Source: UKL13-3 sp044353855 (lineage in GTDB: Bacteria > Bacteroidota > Bacteroidia > UKL13-3). From it: a stretch of DNA of 64,000 nucleotides. The DNA is taken from assembly GCA_044353855.1 (NCBI GenBank), contig JBILBF010000001.1, positions 248,001-312,000 on the forward strand, in the 5' to 3' direction. A program made the translations under genes and the position numbers. Shown here piece after piece: positions 1 to 9,200 of the stretch. Within the stretch, counting starts at the first letter, position 1. Each line of letters opens with the position of its first letter. The notes under the pieces were generated by a model. It ran no database searches and had not been told where the DNA came from. It worked only from the letters and a program-made list of their open reading frames with translations.

Positions 1-957
1 AATAACAAAGAATAAAACATTAGGAAGCCAGTGCGTGCTGAGCCAATTTCCAAAATCAGGGCCAAGTCCAAAAAAGGCAAATACCAAACCCAATGAAGCA
101 TAAATTCCTACAATAGACAATCCAAATATGGTTGCACGAACAGCAGCTTGCGATCGTGTTTCACTCTTTTTAGAAAAGAATCCTGCCGTCATAGGTAACA
201 TAGGAAACACACATGGAGTTGCCACAGCTACCAATCCTCCAAAAAAGGCAAAAAGTAAAAATCCTAAAAAAGATTCTACCTCTTTGGGTTCCGCTTTTAC
301 AGCAGCGGGAGCTTCATCCTTAGTGGTTGTTATAGTTGAAGGTGTAGAATCGATATCAGGCTTGACCCTTTCACTGGGTATCATTACGGGTTGATTATCG
401 ACTGTACCCGCTTCAGCAATTTTGCTGGTTTCTGCAGTTACGTTAAACACATTGCCAACTAAATAATCTTGCTCGTAAGGAGGCATACATACTCCTGATA
501 TTTCTGAGCATTCTTGAAAATACAAAGCAACTTTAATTTCAGGATTAGCAGTAAGAATTTTTACTTTTTGAACAAATACTGCTTTGTTAGTAAAAATTGA
601 AACCTCTCCGCCCCAAATTTCTTCATAATGTTTTTTGGAACCTATTGGTTTTATAGTACCAATAAGTTCAAATGTTTTGTTGCGAGTAAAATTAAATTCT
701 GCAGGAATTGGTCCTTCTACATTAAAATCACTCGAATACATATACCAATCTTTCTCAATCAAACTCGTAAAGGTTAGCGTTATAATGTCTCCTACCTTAA
801 CTTCTTTTTTATCTGCTGTAATCTTCCATGTTGGAATTGTTGTAAGCGTGGTTGGTTTAGCTCCTGTGGATATACTTGAATGTATTTGAGCATTTACACT
901 ATTATTTATTCCAAAAAATATAATAATAGATAACCAGCCGAATAATAGTTTGTACAT
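1..957 (-). CDS. dsbD: DsbD-like thiol:disulfide interchange protein, C-terminus beyond the window
   Basis: Membrane protein that would carry electrons from cytoplasmic thioredoxin to periplasmic or secreted thiol proteins. The 319 codons present read inward from an ATG at 957. They give a signal peptide (residues 1 to about 24), then a DsbD-alpha/DsbC-like beta domain with the redox pair in CSEISGVCMPP, then a linker rich in Pro, Glu and Thr. The first CcdA-like membrane segments follow, with the signature TPCVFPM, whose Cys is the expected intramembrane redox residue. The remaining membrane helices and any C-terminal thioredoxin domain lie left of position 1. A TAnnTTTG element lies just upstream at 979-986. 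Family assignment is firm. The exact subfamily (full DsbD or a shorter ScsB/CcdA type) cannot be decided from a partial gene. Confidence 0.88.
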   Translation of the reverse strand, partial: MYKLLFGWLSIIIFFGINNSVNAQIHSSISTGAKPTTLTTIPTWKITADKKEVKVGDIITLTFTSLIEKDWYMYSSDFNVEGPIPAEFNFTRNKTFELIGTIKPIGSKKHYEEIWGGEVSIFTNKAVFVQKVKILTANPEIKVALYFQECSEISGVCMPPYEQDYLVGNVFNVTAETSKIAEAGTVDNQPVMIPSERVKPDIDSTPSTITTTKDEAPAAVKAEPKEVESFLGFLLFAFFGGLVAVATPCVFPMLPMTAGFFSKKSETRSQAAVRATIFGLSIVGIYASLGLVFAFFGLGPDFGNWLSTHWLPNVLFFVI

Positions 958-978
958 GGATAATAGATATTGAACTAA

Positions 979-986
979 CAAAAATA
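979..986 (-). promoter_or_regulatory. Putative Bacteroidota -7 element of the dsbD-like gene
   Basis: On the minus strand this reads TATTTTTG, a match to the Bacteroidota -7 consensus TAnnTTTG, 21 bases before the ATG at 957. No TTG is seen at the expected 19-22 base spacing, so only half of the promoter is supported. Confidence 0.35.
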
Positions 987-1116
987 GGATTTATTATGAT
1001 AGTGAAAAGAAACAACGAATTCTTATCCGTTTTTTGCATACATAAGTATACACCTGTGGGTAATACAAATATGCTTAATAAGAGATTGACAGTCCATTCC
1101 CTTTACTTTCGTAGCC

Positions 1117-2730
1117 ATGAATGTAATACATAAAGTTTTCTTATTTATGCTGTTGGGGTTATTAAACTCGGCTATATTAATTGCTCAACCTGTTCCTACT
1201 GTAGCCTTCCCTTTTAAAATGACAGTAGATCAATATGTAGAAAAATATGCTCCAATAGCTGTTGATGAAATGCACCGAAGTAGGATACCTGCAAGCATAA
1301 CACTTGCTCAAGGTTTATTAGAATCGGGTAACGGAAATAGCCGATTGGCATTACAAGCCAATAATCATTTTGGTATAAAATGTAAAGCAGATTGGACTGG
1401 CGAATCATTAAATGAAGATGATGATGCACCTCAAGAATGTTTTCGTAAATACCCAACACCTTTAGATTCGTATAAAGACCATTCAGCATTTTTGATGAAA
1501 GGACAACGCTATGCGTTTTTGTTTGATTTAGAACCTACAGATTATAAAAACTGGGCAATGGGCTTACGTAAAGCAGGCTATGCCACCAATCCAAAATATG
1601 GTGAAATATTGATTGCTACTATTGAAAAAAATAATTTACAGCGTTTTGATATTGTAAAACCTACAGCAGTAGAAGTGATTGCAATAGCTGAAGAAAAAAA
1701 GGAAGCGGTTGCAGAACAACTAAACTTAGTTATCAATAAAGTTCCTGCAACTGTAGTAAAGCAAGGTGAAAGTTTTGCCAGTATTTCTCTAGCTTATGAT
1801 ATGCGTGTATGGCAGTTATATAAATACAATGATTTGTATAAAACTGATGGTATCCATATTGGAGACACATTGTATTTAAAACCTAAAAACTATAAAGGAT
1901 TTATTGAAACTCATACACTTGTTGGTTCAGAAAACATGCATATCATTTCACAACGATATGCTGTTAAAACATCTAGGTTGTTAAAGTACAATATGATGAA
2001 AGTAGGACAAGAGCCTGCTGAAGGGGAAATCGTTTACTTGCAAAACAAACGTAACAATGATATTAAACTTCGAACTGTTTACATGCCAGAAATGAAAGTA
2101 GATTCTTTGTACAATAATCAAATTTATGCCGACCCTCAGAAAAACATTGAAACACAAACGCCCGTTTTGCCTGAAGATAAATTTAGTGTGGAAGCACATG
2201 GTGTTAAAGAAGACATGGCTTTTTTTCATACAGTTCAAATGGGAGAAACTTTATTTGCAATTGCCAAAAAATACAATGTACAAGTAGAAGGTATTAAAGC
2301 GCTAAACAAGCTAGTTTCAGATAACATTACAGTTGGAATGAAGTTAATTATTAATCCCAACCAGCCTGCAGTATTACCCAACGAAGAAAGCGTTGTTCCA
2401 GGATACCACGAAGTTAGACAAGGCGAAACCTTATATTCAATTGCAAGATTGTACAACACTACCGTAAATGAGATAATGGCATTAAATGAGCTTGTAACTG
2501 ATACGATTAAAGTGGGCGATGAATTAATTATAGTTCCTATGAATGGCGAAAAAGCTAAAGAAGAAATTATACATGATACACCTGACGAACCCATGTACCA
2601 TTATGTAAAAGAAAAAGAAACGCTCTACTTTTTAAGTCGAAAATATGGGGTAACACCCGAACAGATTAGACGTCTTAACAATATCATTGATAATACCATT
2701 CCGGTTGGCGCCAAACTCAGAATTCGATAG
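1117..2730 (+). CDS. Secreted glucosaminidase (FlgJ/GH73-like) with C-terminal LysM repeats
   Basis: A probable peptidoglycan hydrolase (N-acetylglucosaminidase) acting at the cell wall. Residues 1-23 form a signal peptide ending in ILIAQ. A Mannosyl-glycoprotein endo-beta-N-acetylglucosaminidase-type domain spans about 35-190 and contains the family landmarks ITLAQGLLESGNGNS, with the likely catalytic Glu, NNHFGIKC and YATNPKYGE. At least three clear LysM domains follow (about residues 370-415, 430-475 and 490-537), each starting with a Gly/Lys-Glu-Thr-Leu-Tyr-type motif. Two weaker LysM-like segments lie at about 205-260 and 265-315. LysM repeats bind the glycan strands of peptidoglycan. 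A TACTTTCG element at 1104-1111 could be its -7 box, giving a leader of only a few bases. The next gene starts 3 bases after the stop, so the two are probably co-transcribed. Confidence 0.9.
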   Translation: MNVIHKVFLFMLLGLLNSAILIAQPVPTVAFPFKMTVDQYVEKYAPIAVDEMHRSRIPASITLAQGLLESGNGNSRLALQANNHFGIKCKADWTGESLNEDDDAPQECFRKYPTPLDSYKDHSAFLMKGQRYAFLFDLEPTDYKNWAMGLRKAGYATNPKYGEILIATIEKNNLQRFDIVKPTAVEVIAIAEEKKEAVAEQLNLVINKVPATVVKQGESFASISLAYDMRVWQLYKYNDLYKTDGIHIGDTLYLKPKNYKGFIETHTLVGSENMHIISQRYAVKTSRLLKYNMMKVGQEPAEGEIVYLQNKRNNDIKLRTVYMPEMKVDSLYNNQIYADPQKNIETQTPVLPEDKFSVEAHGVKEDMAFFHTVQMGETLFAIAKKYNVQVEGIKALNKLVSDNITVGMKLIINPNQPAVLPNEESVVPGYHEVRQGETLYSIARLYNTTVNEIMALNELVTDTIKVGDELIIVPMNGEKAKEEIIHDTPDEPMYHYVKEKETLYFLSRKYGVTPEQIRRLNNIIDNTIPVGAKLRIR

Positions 2731-2733
2731 TAA

Positions 2734-4068
2734 ATGAAAAGTTTTTCGGCATATCGTGTTTTGTTCATAATAGCGCTGATCCATGCCTTTTATTTTATTG
2801 CTGCATTGTTTTTTCAAGGAACGTATTTGGTCGATTCATTTGGTTATGTGATGCAAGCCGAAAACTGGAACAACCATCAGACTTTATATGCTGAAAACTG
2901 GAATAGCCCTTTGTTAATCGACTATTTTTCGATAAGACCTCCTCTGTATGCTTGGATTATAAGTGCTTTGGGTAGGCTAACTTCTTCAGTGTATGTATTA
3001 CTCTTTTTACAAAACATACTGAGCATCTTTAATTGTTGGCTAGTATACTTATTTGCATTGAAAAATGGGTGCAACCCAAAAACCACAAGTATCATAACAG
3101 TGATAGCCATATTGTGTTATCCCGCTCAAATGATACATGCAAATTTCGTGATGACAGAAATACTGTTTCAATCATTTTTAATTGGATTGTTTTTAACCCT
3201 CATTTTGTTTTATAATCAACCAACTATTACACGCAGTTTGTTCATAGGTGTATTGCTTTCACTGTGTTTGCTAACCAAACCAATTTCATTGTTTATGCCA
3301 TTTTTTGTTGGAGCATCCATGTTATGGAGCATCGCAAAACATAAAGCGAATTGGTTGCTCATCATTCCGATTGTAATTCCTGCAATGACTTTTAATGGAA
3401 TATGTATGCAAAACAAACATGCTACCGGTTATTATCATTATAGTAGCATCAAAAACATTAACCACTTAAAATACAATGCACGGTATACGCTAATGATGGC
3501 AAAAGGAGAAAAATATGCAGATAGTAGCATTACAGCAATCATGGAATTTGCAAATACACAAGCAAATTATGCATTGCGTCTTCAAACAATGAACAAGCAA
3601 GCAAATACTATAATCTTTGAATATCCAGTAGCATTTTGTTGGGTTTATGTGAAAGGATTTGTTTCTTTTTTTTTAGACCCTGGTCGATTTGATGCCTATC
3701 ATTTTTTACATATGGAAGAAAAATCGACTCTCGGCCTTATGTATGAACTCCAAACAAAAGGATTTTCAGCATTTATCCATTTTATCCAAAAAGCCCCTAT
3801 CCTTTTGTTGCTTTTGTTATTGGTCAATTTATGTTGGAACACCTTCGTTTTTTTAGCTTTTTGTTATGCCGTTTGGCTATTTATAAAACAGACGCCTGCG
3901 CGTACCTTCTTTTCGATAATGTTATTTACAATAGTACTATATATTGCTGCAGCTACTGGCCCTGTTGGTGTATCCAGATATAGGGTACCTGTTTATCCAT
4001 TATTAATGCTTAACTTATTATGGATTGCTGATGGCTTTATAAAGCGTAAAAAAAACACCCATGCTTGA
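2734..4068 (+). CDS. Multi-pass membrane protein, GT-C/GT39-like glycosyltransferase candidate
   Basis: 444 residues with about ten hydrophobic membrane segments. An N-terminal helix is followed by a short loop with acidic residues (YLVDSFGYVMQAENW) and an aromatic, Arg-containing stretch (SIRPPLYAWI). This arrangement resembles the first periplasmic loop of PMT/ArnT-type (GT-C) lipid-linked sugar transferases, where acidic residues in that loop are catalytic. That assignment is inference from topology and composition; no diagnostic motif proves it, and the sugar and acceptor are unknown. The gene starts 3 bases after the LysM glucosaminidase and its last 8 bases overlap the next start, so the three form an operon. 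A similar orphan membrane protein lies at 38095-39555. Confidence 0.62.
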   Translation: MKSFSAYRVLFIIALIHAFYFIAALFFQGTYLVDSFGYVMQAENWNNHQTLYAENWNSPLLIDYFSIRPPLYAWIISALGRLTSSVYVLLFLQNILSIFNCWLVYLFALKNGCNPKTTSIITVIAILCYPAQMIHANFVMTEILFQSFLIGLFLTLILFYNQPTITRSLFIGVLLSLCLLTKPISLFMPFFVGASMLWSIAKHKANWLLIIPIVIPAMTFNGICMQNKHATGYYHYSSIKNINHLKYNARYTLMMAKGEKYADSSITAIMEFANTQANYALRLQTMNKQANTIIFEYPVAFCWVYVKGFVSFFLDPGRFDAYHFLHMEEKSTLGLMYELQTKGFSAFIHFIQKAPILLLLLLLVNLCWNTFVFLAFCYAVWLFIKQTPARTFFSIMLFTIVLYIAAATGPVGVSRYRVPVYPLLMLNLLWIADGFIKRKKNTHA

Positions 4069-4954
4069 CCTATTATTTGAACCTCCAATACAGCAACTTT
4101 CACTTCCCGTTTTTACGAAACATGGAGTTGATGTGTATATGAAAAGAGAAGATTTAATACACCCATTTATATCAGGAAACAAATGGCGTAAACTTAAGTA
4201 TGTGCTGCAGGATGCACAATCACAAAACAAACATACGCTGGTAAGTTTTGGTGGCGCTTATTCAAATCATTTGGTGGCATTAGCCTGTGCTGGTGCCTTA
4301 TATGGATTTAAAACAGTGGCATTTATTAGGGGAGAGGAGGTGCAAAATTATATGTTGGGGTTATGCAAAACATGGGGAATGGAATTGCATTTTACTTCTC
4401 GAGAAAGGTATAAAAACAAAACCCTTTTGTATGATTCATATGCAACTGAATCTTGCTATTTTATTGATGAAGGAGGTAAGGGAGTATTAGCAGCAAAAGG
4501 TTGCGAAGAAATACTTGAAAATATTAATGGTTTTACACATATTTTTTGTGCTGTGGGCACAGGAACAACTTTTGCAGGACTAACAAATGCAGCAACCCTT
4601 AAAGGAATAAAAACAGAAGGGATTTGTGTGTTAAAAGGAGCCGAAGAAATGGAGCAGGAAATAAAACTTTTGTTAACCCAAAAAACAGCAGTTAGCAACA
4701 AACAGACATCAACCATTTTATGGAAAGTACACCATCAGTTTCACGGTGGTGGTTACGCCAAAACAACTCCCGAATTGTTTGCATATATAGATAATTTTGC
4801 TGCTCAAACGGGTATCTTACTTGACCAAGTGTATACAGCTAAAATGATGCAAGGGGTAACTACTTTAATAGAGGAAAATTACTTTAACAAAGGAGATAAA
4901 ATTTTAACGATACACACAGGTGGCTTACTCGGATTGTTGAGCAGCTATACTTAA
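4061..4954 (+). CDS. PLP-dependent D-cysteine desulfhydrase / ACC deaminase family enzyme
   Basis: 297 residues, fold type II PLP enzyme. The PLP lysine lies in SGNKWRKLKYVL (near residue 46), followed by the family motif LVSFGGAYSNHLVALA, whose Ser-Asn-His is typical of the 1-aminocyclopropane-1-carboxylate deaminase/D-cysteine desulfhydrase group. A Gly-rich phosphate-binding loop (AVGTGTTFAGL) follows near residue 165, and the C-terminal end carries THTGGLLG, the segment that contacts the pyridine ring. D-cysteine desulfhydrase would release pyruvate, sulfide and ammonia. Which substrate is used cannot be read from the sequence. The start overlaps the preceding gene by 8 bases. The stop overlaps the stop of the convergent threonine synthase-like gene by 4 bases, leaving no room for a terminator between them. 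Confidence 0.85.
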   Translation: MLDLLFEPPIQQLSLPVFTKHGVDVYMKREDLIHPFISGNKWRKLKYVLQDAQSQNKHTLVSFGGAYSNHLVALACAGALYGFKTVAFIRGEEVQNYMLGLCKTWGMELHFTSRERYKNKTLLYDSYATESCYFIDEGGKGVLAAKGCEEILENINGFTHIFCAVGTGTTFAGLTNAATLKGIKTEGICVLKGAEEMEQEIKLLLTQKTAVSNKQTSTILWKVHHQFHGGGYAKTTPELFAYIDNFAAQTGILLDQVYTAKMMQGVTTLIEENYFNKGDKILTIHTGGLLGLLSSYT

Positions 4955-6060
4955 ACCATTTTTACTATTTTATCGGTACTTTTTAATCCATGTCCGCTAA
5001 AAAGAGAAACGATATTTTCGTGCGGATAACCTTCCATATATTTTAACAGTCCTGCAATGGTAGCTGCAGATGTCGGCTCAATATAAAACCCTTTTTGCGC
5101 ACATATTTTCCAAGCAGCTTTTATTTCACTTTCGGTTACTGTTATAAAATTTCCTTTGCTCTGGCGCACATTATCTAGTATTTGAGATCCTCGTATAGGT
5201 TGAGCAATGGCAATTCCTTCGGCAAGTGTTATCCCTGTTTTTACAATTTCAGCGTCTGTTTCTCCTTGTTTAAAAGCCTTAGCCAAAGGAGCGCACCATT
5301 CACTTTGAATGGCTATAAGTTTTGGCATTTTAGTGATGATTCCTACTTTGAGTAAATCCATAAACCCAATATAACAACCCATGATAAGAGTTCCGTTTCC
5401 AGCAGGTAGCACAATACTATCGGGGGCTTTCCAGCCCAACTGTTCGCATACTTCATATGCAAATGTTTTGGTTCCTTCAAAAAAAAATGGATTCCAACTA
5501 TGGCTTGCGTAATACGTTTGTTGAGCTACAATAAATGCTGCTTTAGCAACATCTTCGCGTGTTCCGTTGATATATTCTATACTCGCTCCGTAAGCTTGCA
5601 TTTGGGCAATTTTAGCTGGGCTCGTATCTTTTTGTAAATAAATAGTGCAGTGAATATTTGCTGCTGCAGCATAAGCCGCAATAGCACAACCCGCATTCCC
5701 ACTCGAATCCTGAATAATTTTTTGAATACCGAGTTCTTTAATTTTACTCATTAATACTGTTGCGCCTCTGTCCTTATATGATCCTGTACTAAACAATTGC
5801 TCTTGTTTAATCCCAACTTTTTTACCCTCAAAATCAATCCAGAGTAAGGGCGTAAACCCTTCTTGAAAAGACACAATATTATTATCGTTAAAAATCGGAA
5901 TAGCCTCTCGGTAACGCCACAAATTGGGTGCACGCTTGCTTATGGCCTCTAGGTTAAACTGTGCTTCAAACGCCAACGAGAGCAATTGTCCATTAGGACT
6001 TTTCCATATAGGTTCGTTGATTGAGTAATATTTGCCCGTAGTATTATCAATGAGTTTCAT
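4951..6060 (-). CDS. Threonine synthase-like PLP-dependent enzyme
   Basis: 369 residues, fold type II PLP enzyme of the threonine synthase group (O-phosphohomoserine to threonine). The N-terminus has the substrate-entry motif EGFTPLLW. The PLP lysine is in SYKDRGA (about residue 96). DSSGNAGCAIAAYAA is the cofactor phosphate-side Asn motif, and VLPAGNGTLIMG is the Gly-rich loop. The C-terminus has EPTSAATIAGL. The length matches the shorter Bacillus-type threonine synthases rather than the ~430 to 490-residue enterobacterial type. No homoserine dehydrogenase or kinase gene lies nearby, so a related activity such as another beta-replacing or beta-eliminating lyase remains possible. It is convergent with, and overlaps by 4 bases, the desulfhydrase-like gene. 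Confidence 0.75.
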   Translation of the reverse strand: MKLIDNTTGKYYSINEPIWKSPNGQLLSLAFEAQFNLEAISKRAPNLWRYREAIPIFNDNNIVSFQEGFTPLLWIDFEGKKVGIKQEQLFSTGSYKDRGATVLMSKIKELGIQKIIQDSSGNAGCAIAAYAAAANIHCTIYLQKDTSPAKIAQMQAYGASIEYINGTREDVAKAAFIVAQQTYYASHSWNPFFFEGTKTFAYEVCEQLGWKAPDSIVLPAGNGTLIMGCYIGFMDLLKVGIITKMPKLIAIQSEWCAPLAKAFKQGETDAEIVKTGITLAEGIAIAQPIRGSQILDNVRQSKGNFITVTESEIKAAWKICAQKGFYIEPTSAATIAGLLKYMEGYPHENIVSLFSGHGLKSTDKIVKMV

Positions 6061-6158
6061 CTGTTCAAAACAACAACATTTGGATGCATTAACATAATGT
6101 TAGCTTAAAAACAAACTAACCAAACGATTCTTAACAGAAAATTAAGAAACAAGAAACT

Positions 6159-6166
6159 TAAGTTTG
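6159..6166 (+). promoter_or_regulatory. Putative -7 element of the first giant T9SS protein gene
   Basis: TAAGTTTG matches TAnnTTTG, 43 bases before the ATG at 6210. No good TTG -33 box is seen. Both giant paralogues have a similar A-rich run with TTAA and AAGAAA just upstream of their -7 boxes. Confidence 0.35.
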
Positions 6167-6209
6167 AATATTCATTTGAAATTACTTGAATCTTTTTGCC
6201 TTATGAATC

Positions 6210-9200
6210 ATGCATAAACATATACATCAGCTTGTAACACACAAATTCATTTGCTTATCATTATGGGTTATACTCTTGTTGGGAGCTTTTGAAGCTAAAG
6301 CCGATCACGTAATGGGAAGCGATATTACTTATAAGTGTACTGGGGTTCCTGGGCAATATGAAGTAACATTTTCTTTTTATAGAGCATGTACGGGTATTGA
6401 AGTTTGTTACCCAACTATCTGTGGAGGCAGTTGCACTCGTACGCTACAAGTATTTGGTGCTGACCCTAGTTGTTCGACAACTCAATTTGGTAGCATTACA
6501 TTGCAACTTGCTAGTGTAAGAGATGTTGGTATTAATTTAGATTGCCCAACAGCCAAAAACAGATGCACCAATATGAACTGTGTAACACCTGGAACGTACG
6601 AGCCGGCCATGGAGCGTTATGAGTTTAAAGGAAATGTGAATGTTGGTCCTACCAGTGGTATCCCTTCAACCTGTTGCAATGTTCGTTTTGTTTTTGCTGA
6701 ATGTTGCCGTAATGCTGAAATTAGCACAGGTGCTACATGGCAAAATTTTTATGTGGATGCTACCGTCAATCGGTGTTTGTCTTTATCCCCTTGTAATAGC
6801 TCACCTGAATTAAGCAACGACCCTTTTGCAGTAATGTGTGGCAACGAAAATTTTATTTTTAACAATGGTGCAATTGACCCAGATTTTGATTCGCTTTCAT
6901 TTGCCTTTGCTCCCGCATTACAAGGATTTAACACACCTGTTACTTATAATGCACCATGGTCAGCAAACACACCTATGCCATGGACAGGTGCAGCCAACGG
7001 CCAATTTCCTGCTGGAATAAGTTGCGATCCACTATCTGGTGATATCATGTTTAAACCTGTTAACGCAAGTGGTGTTCCCTTTTACGGAATTATGTGTATT
7101 GAGGTAAAACAATGGAAAAATATAAATGGTGTTCCTACAGTGATTGGCACTACCCGAAGGGATATTCAAATGGTTGTTCTAGGCTCGTGTCCTCCAAATA
7201 ATCCTCCTTTTCTTGTTACCGATCCTCCAAGTGCAATCAACCCCAACTCCCCTAAAACAAGTTGGGAGGTATGTGCTGGTGAACAACTTTGTTTCACCGT
7301 TGCTGCTCGCGACCAAGATTTTAATCCTCCCACTAGGAGTGATACTACTTTTTTAAGCTGGAATGGTGCGTTAGCAAGCTTGGGAGCAACCTTTGTACCT
7401 GCTTACAATCCACTTACCCGCAGGCTCCCGCCTCCTCTGGGAACTGGCCCTAGGCAAGATAGCTTTTTGTTTTGCTGGCAACCTGGCGACCAATATGCGA
7501 GTAATACCCCATACTATTTTACAATATCAGGAAAAGATAACCGCTGTCCTTTACCGGGTAGGGCCACTCGTGCCTTTTCAATTAAAGTTTTTGGCCGTGC
7601 CGATTTAACCATTACCAAAACAAACCTTGCCTGTGGCAGGTGGAAAGTTGCCTATACCAATAATAATATTAAACGACCTCCTAGCAGTGTTATTTGGAAT
7701 ATATCCAGTGTGCCCGGTGATTTTGGCATGACCCAAAACCCCTATATTTCGGTCTCGCCTACACCTCCTACTTATTTCTTTTCGCAAGGAGGGCAATACC
7801 TCGTTATTCTCACTGCTAATACAGTTGGCCCCAATAATGTGCCTTGTACCCGCGTGTTTTATGATACCATTACGGTGGATACTCCTATTAAGGTGTTTAA
7901 ACGTGACACCTTTACCTGTATTGGAAACTCGGTGCAAATTACCGCACAAGCCCGATATGGCAGACCCGGTATATACACCTACCGCTGGTTTAACACCATT
8001 CGCGACACTGCCTTACTCCCCTTGAATAACCCCTTTTTTACTAACCCTAATCATACTGTTGCACCTACTCTTTCGCGCTATTATACCGTGCAAGCTCGCG
8101 ATCAAGATGGGTGTCGTACACACGACTCAGTTAGGGTTATTGTCAAACAATTACCTGTGCCCACTTTGATTGATTCGACTCGGATATGTTTTGGCGACAC
8201 CTTTACTTTAGACCCCGGTAATAACGGGGGCAATGTGCGTAGTTTTGCTTGGAACACCGGTGATACCTCCCAAATTATTATGCGTTCAGACTCGGGCAGG
8301 TATGTGGTAACTCTTACCGATACATTTAACTGCGTAAAACGTGATACCTTATCTTTATTTGTGAACCGCAAAATTATTCCTAAAGCAGGGCTCGATACGG
8401 CCATTTGTTTTAAAGATACCGCTACCCTGCGTGGACTTGGTGGATACCAATACCAATGGCGTAATCTTACCTCAGGTACAACCATTTCTGCTAAAAGCTA
8501 TGCCGCCAATATTCGTGTTTCGCCAGCTGGTGCTGCTACTCCTATAACTTACAACTACGAAGTACGAGCTTACCTCAGTTACCCCGATACTACTCTCAAA
8601 TACCTTGAATGCTCCGCTACCGATACCATTGAACTTACCGTTAGGCCATTGCCTATTCTTACTAGGCCTGCCTCTACTCAATCTTGTAGAAATGATGGTT
8701 TGGTGTTTTTGCCTGGTTTTGGTACCAACCAAGGAGGTGCCGGGAATATTGCTGTGTGGAGTTATCCGCAAGCTCCTGGGGCTGTTATTACCAATAGCCA
8801 AATACGTATTGATAGCTTGAAAAATGTGCCTTCTAAGGATTCTAATACTGCTGTCTTTTTTAACAATTGGATACAATATAAGTACACTGCTCCACTAAGT
8901 TTTGGCGGTTGTACCAGTTACGATTCAGCTAATGTGCGCATTTACGCACGACCTGCTGTGAATGCTGGACCTACTGTACAATGGTGCGAAAATGGAGGCA
9001 TCTTTAATATTACCAATAATCCTGGTTTTAAATATGAGCCGCTTGTGGCTCCTCCTCAAGGTGCTGAACTTTGGACTGGGCCTGGTATTAGCAGTACCGG
9101 TAGTAACCCCGTGCGATACACTTTTAATCCGCTTGCTACAGGTGTGGTAAAAGGACCAGGTACGTTTAATATCGTAAACTATGAATTTACCCGTACCTAT

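Noticed and set aside
128..889. Plus-strand open frames at 128-394 and 635-889
   Set aside because: They lie antisense to the dsbD-like gene, whose motifs (TPCVFPM, CSEISGVCMPP) are unmistakable.
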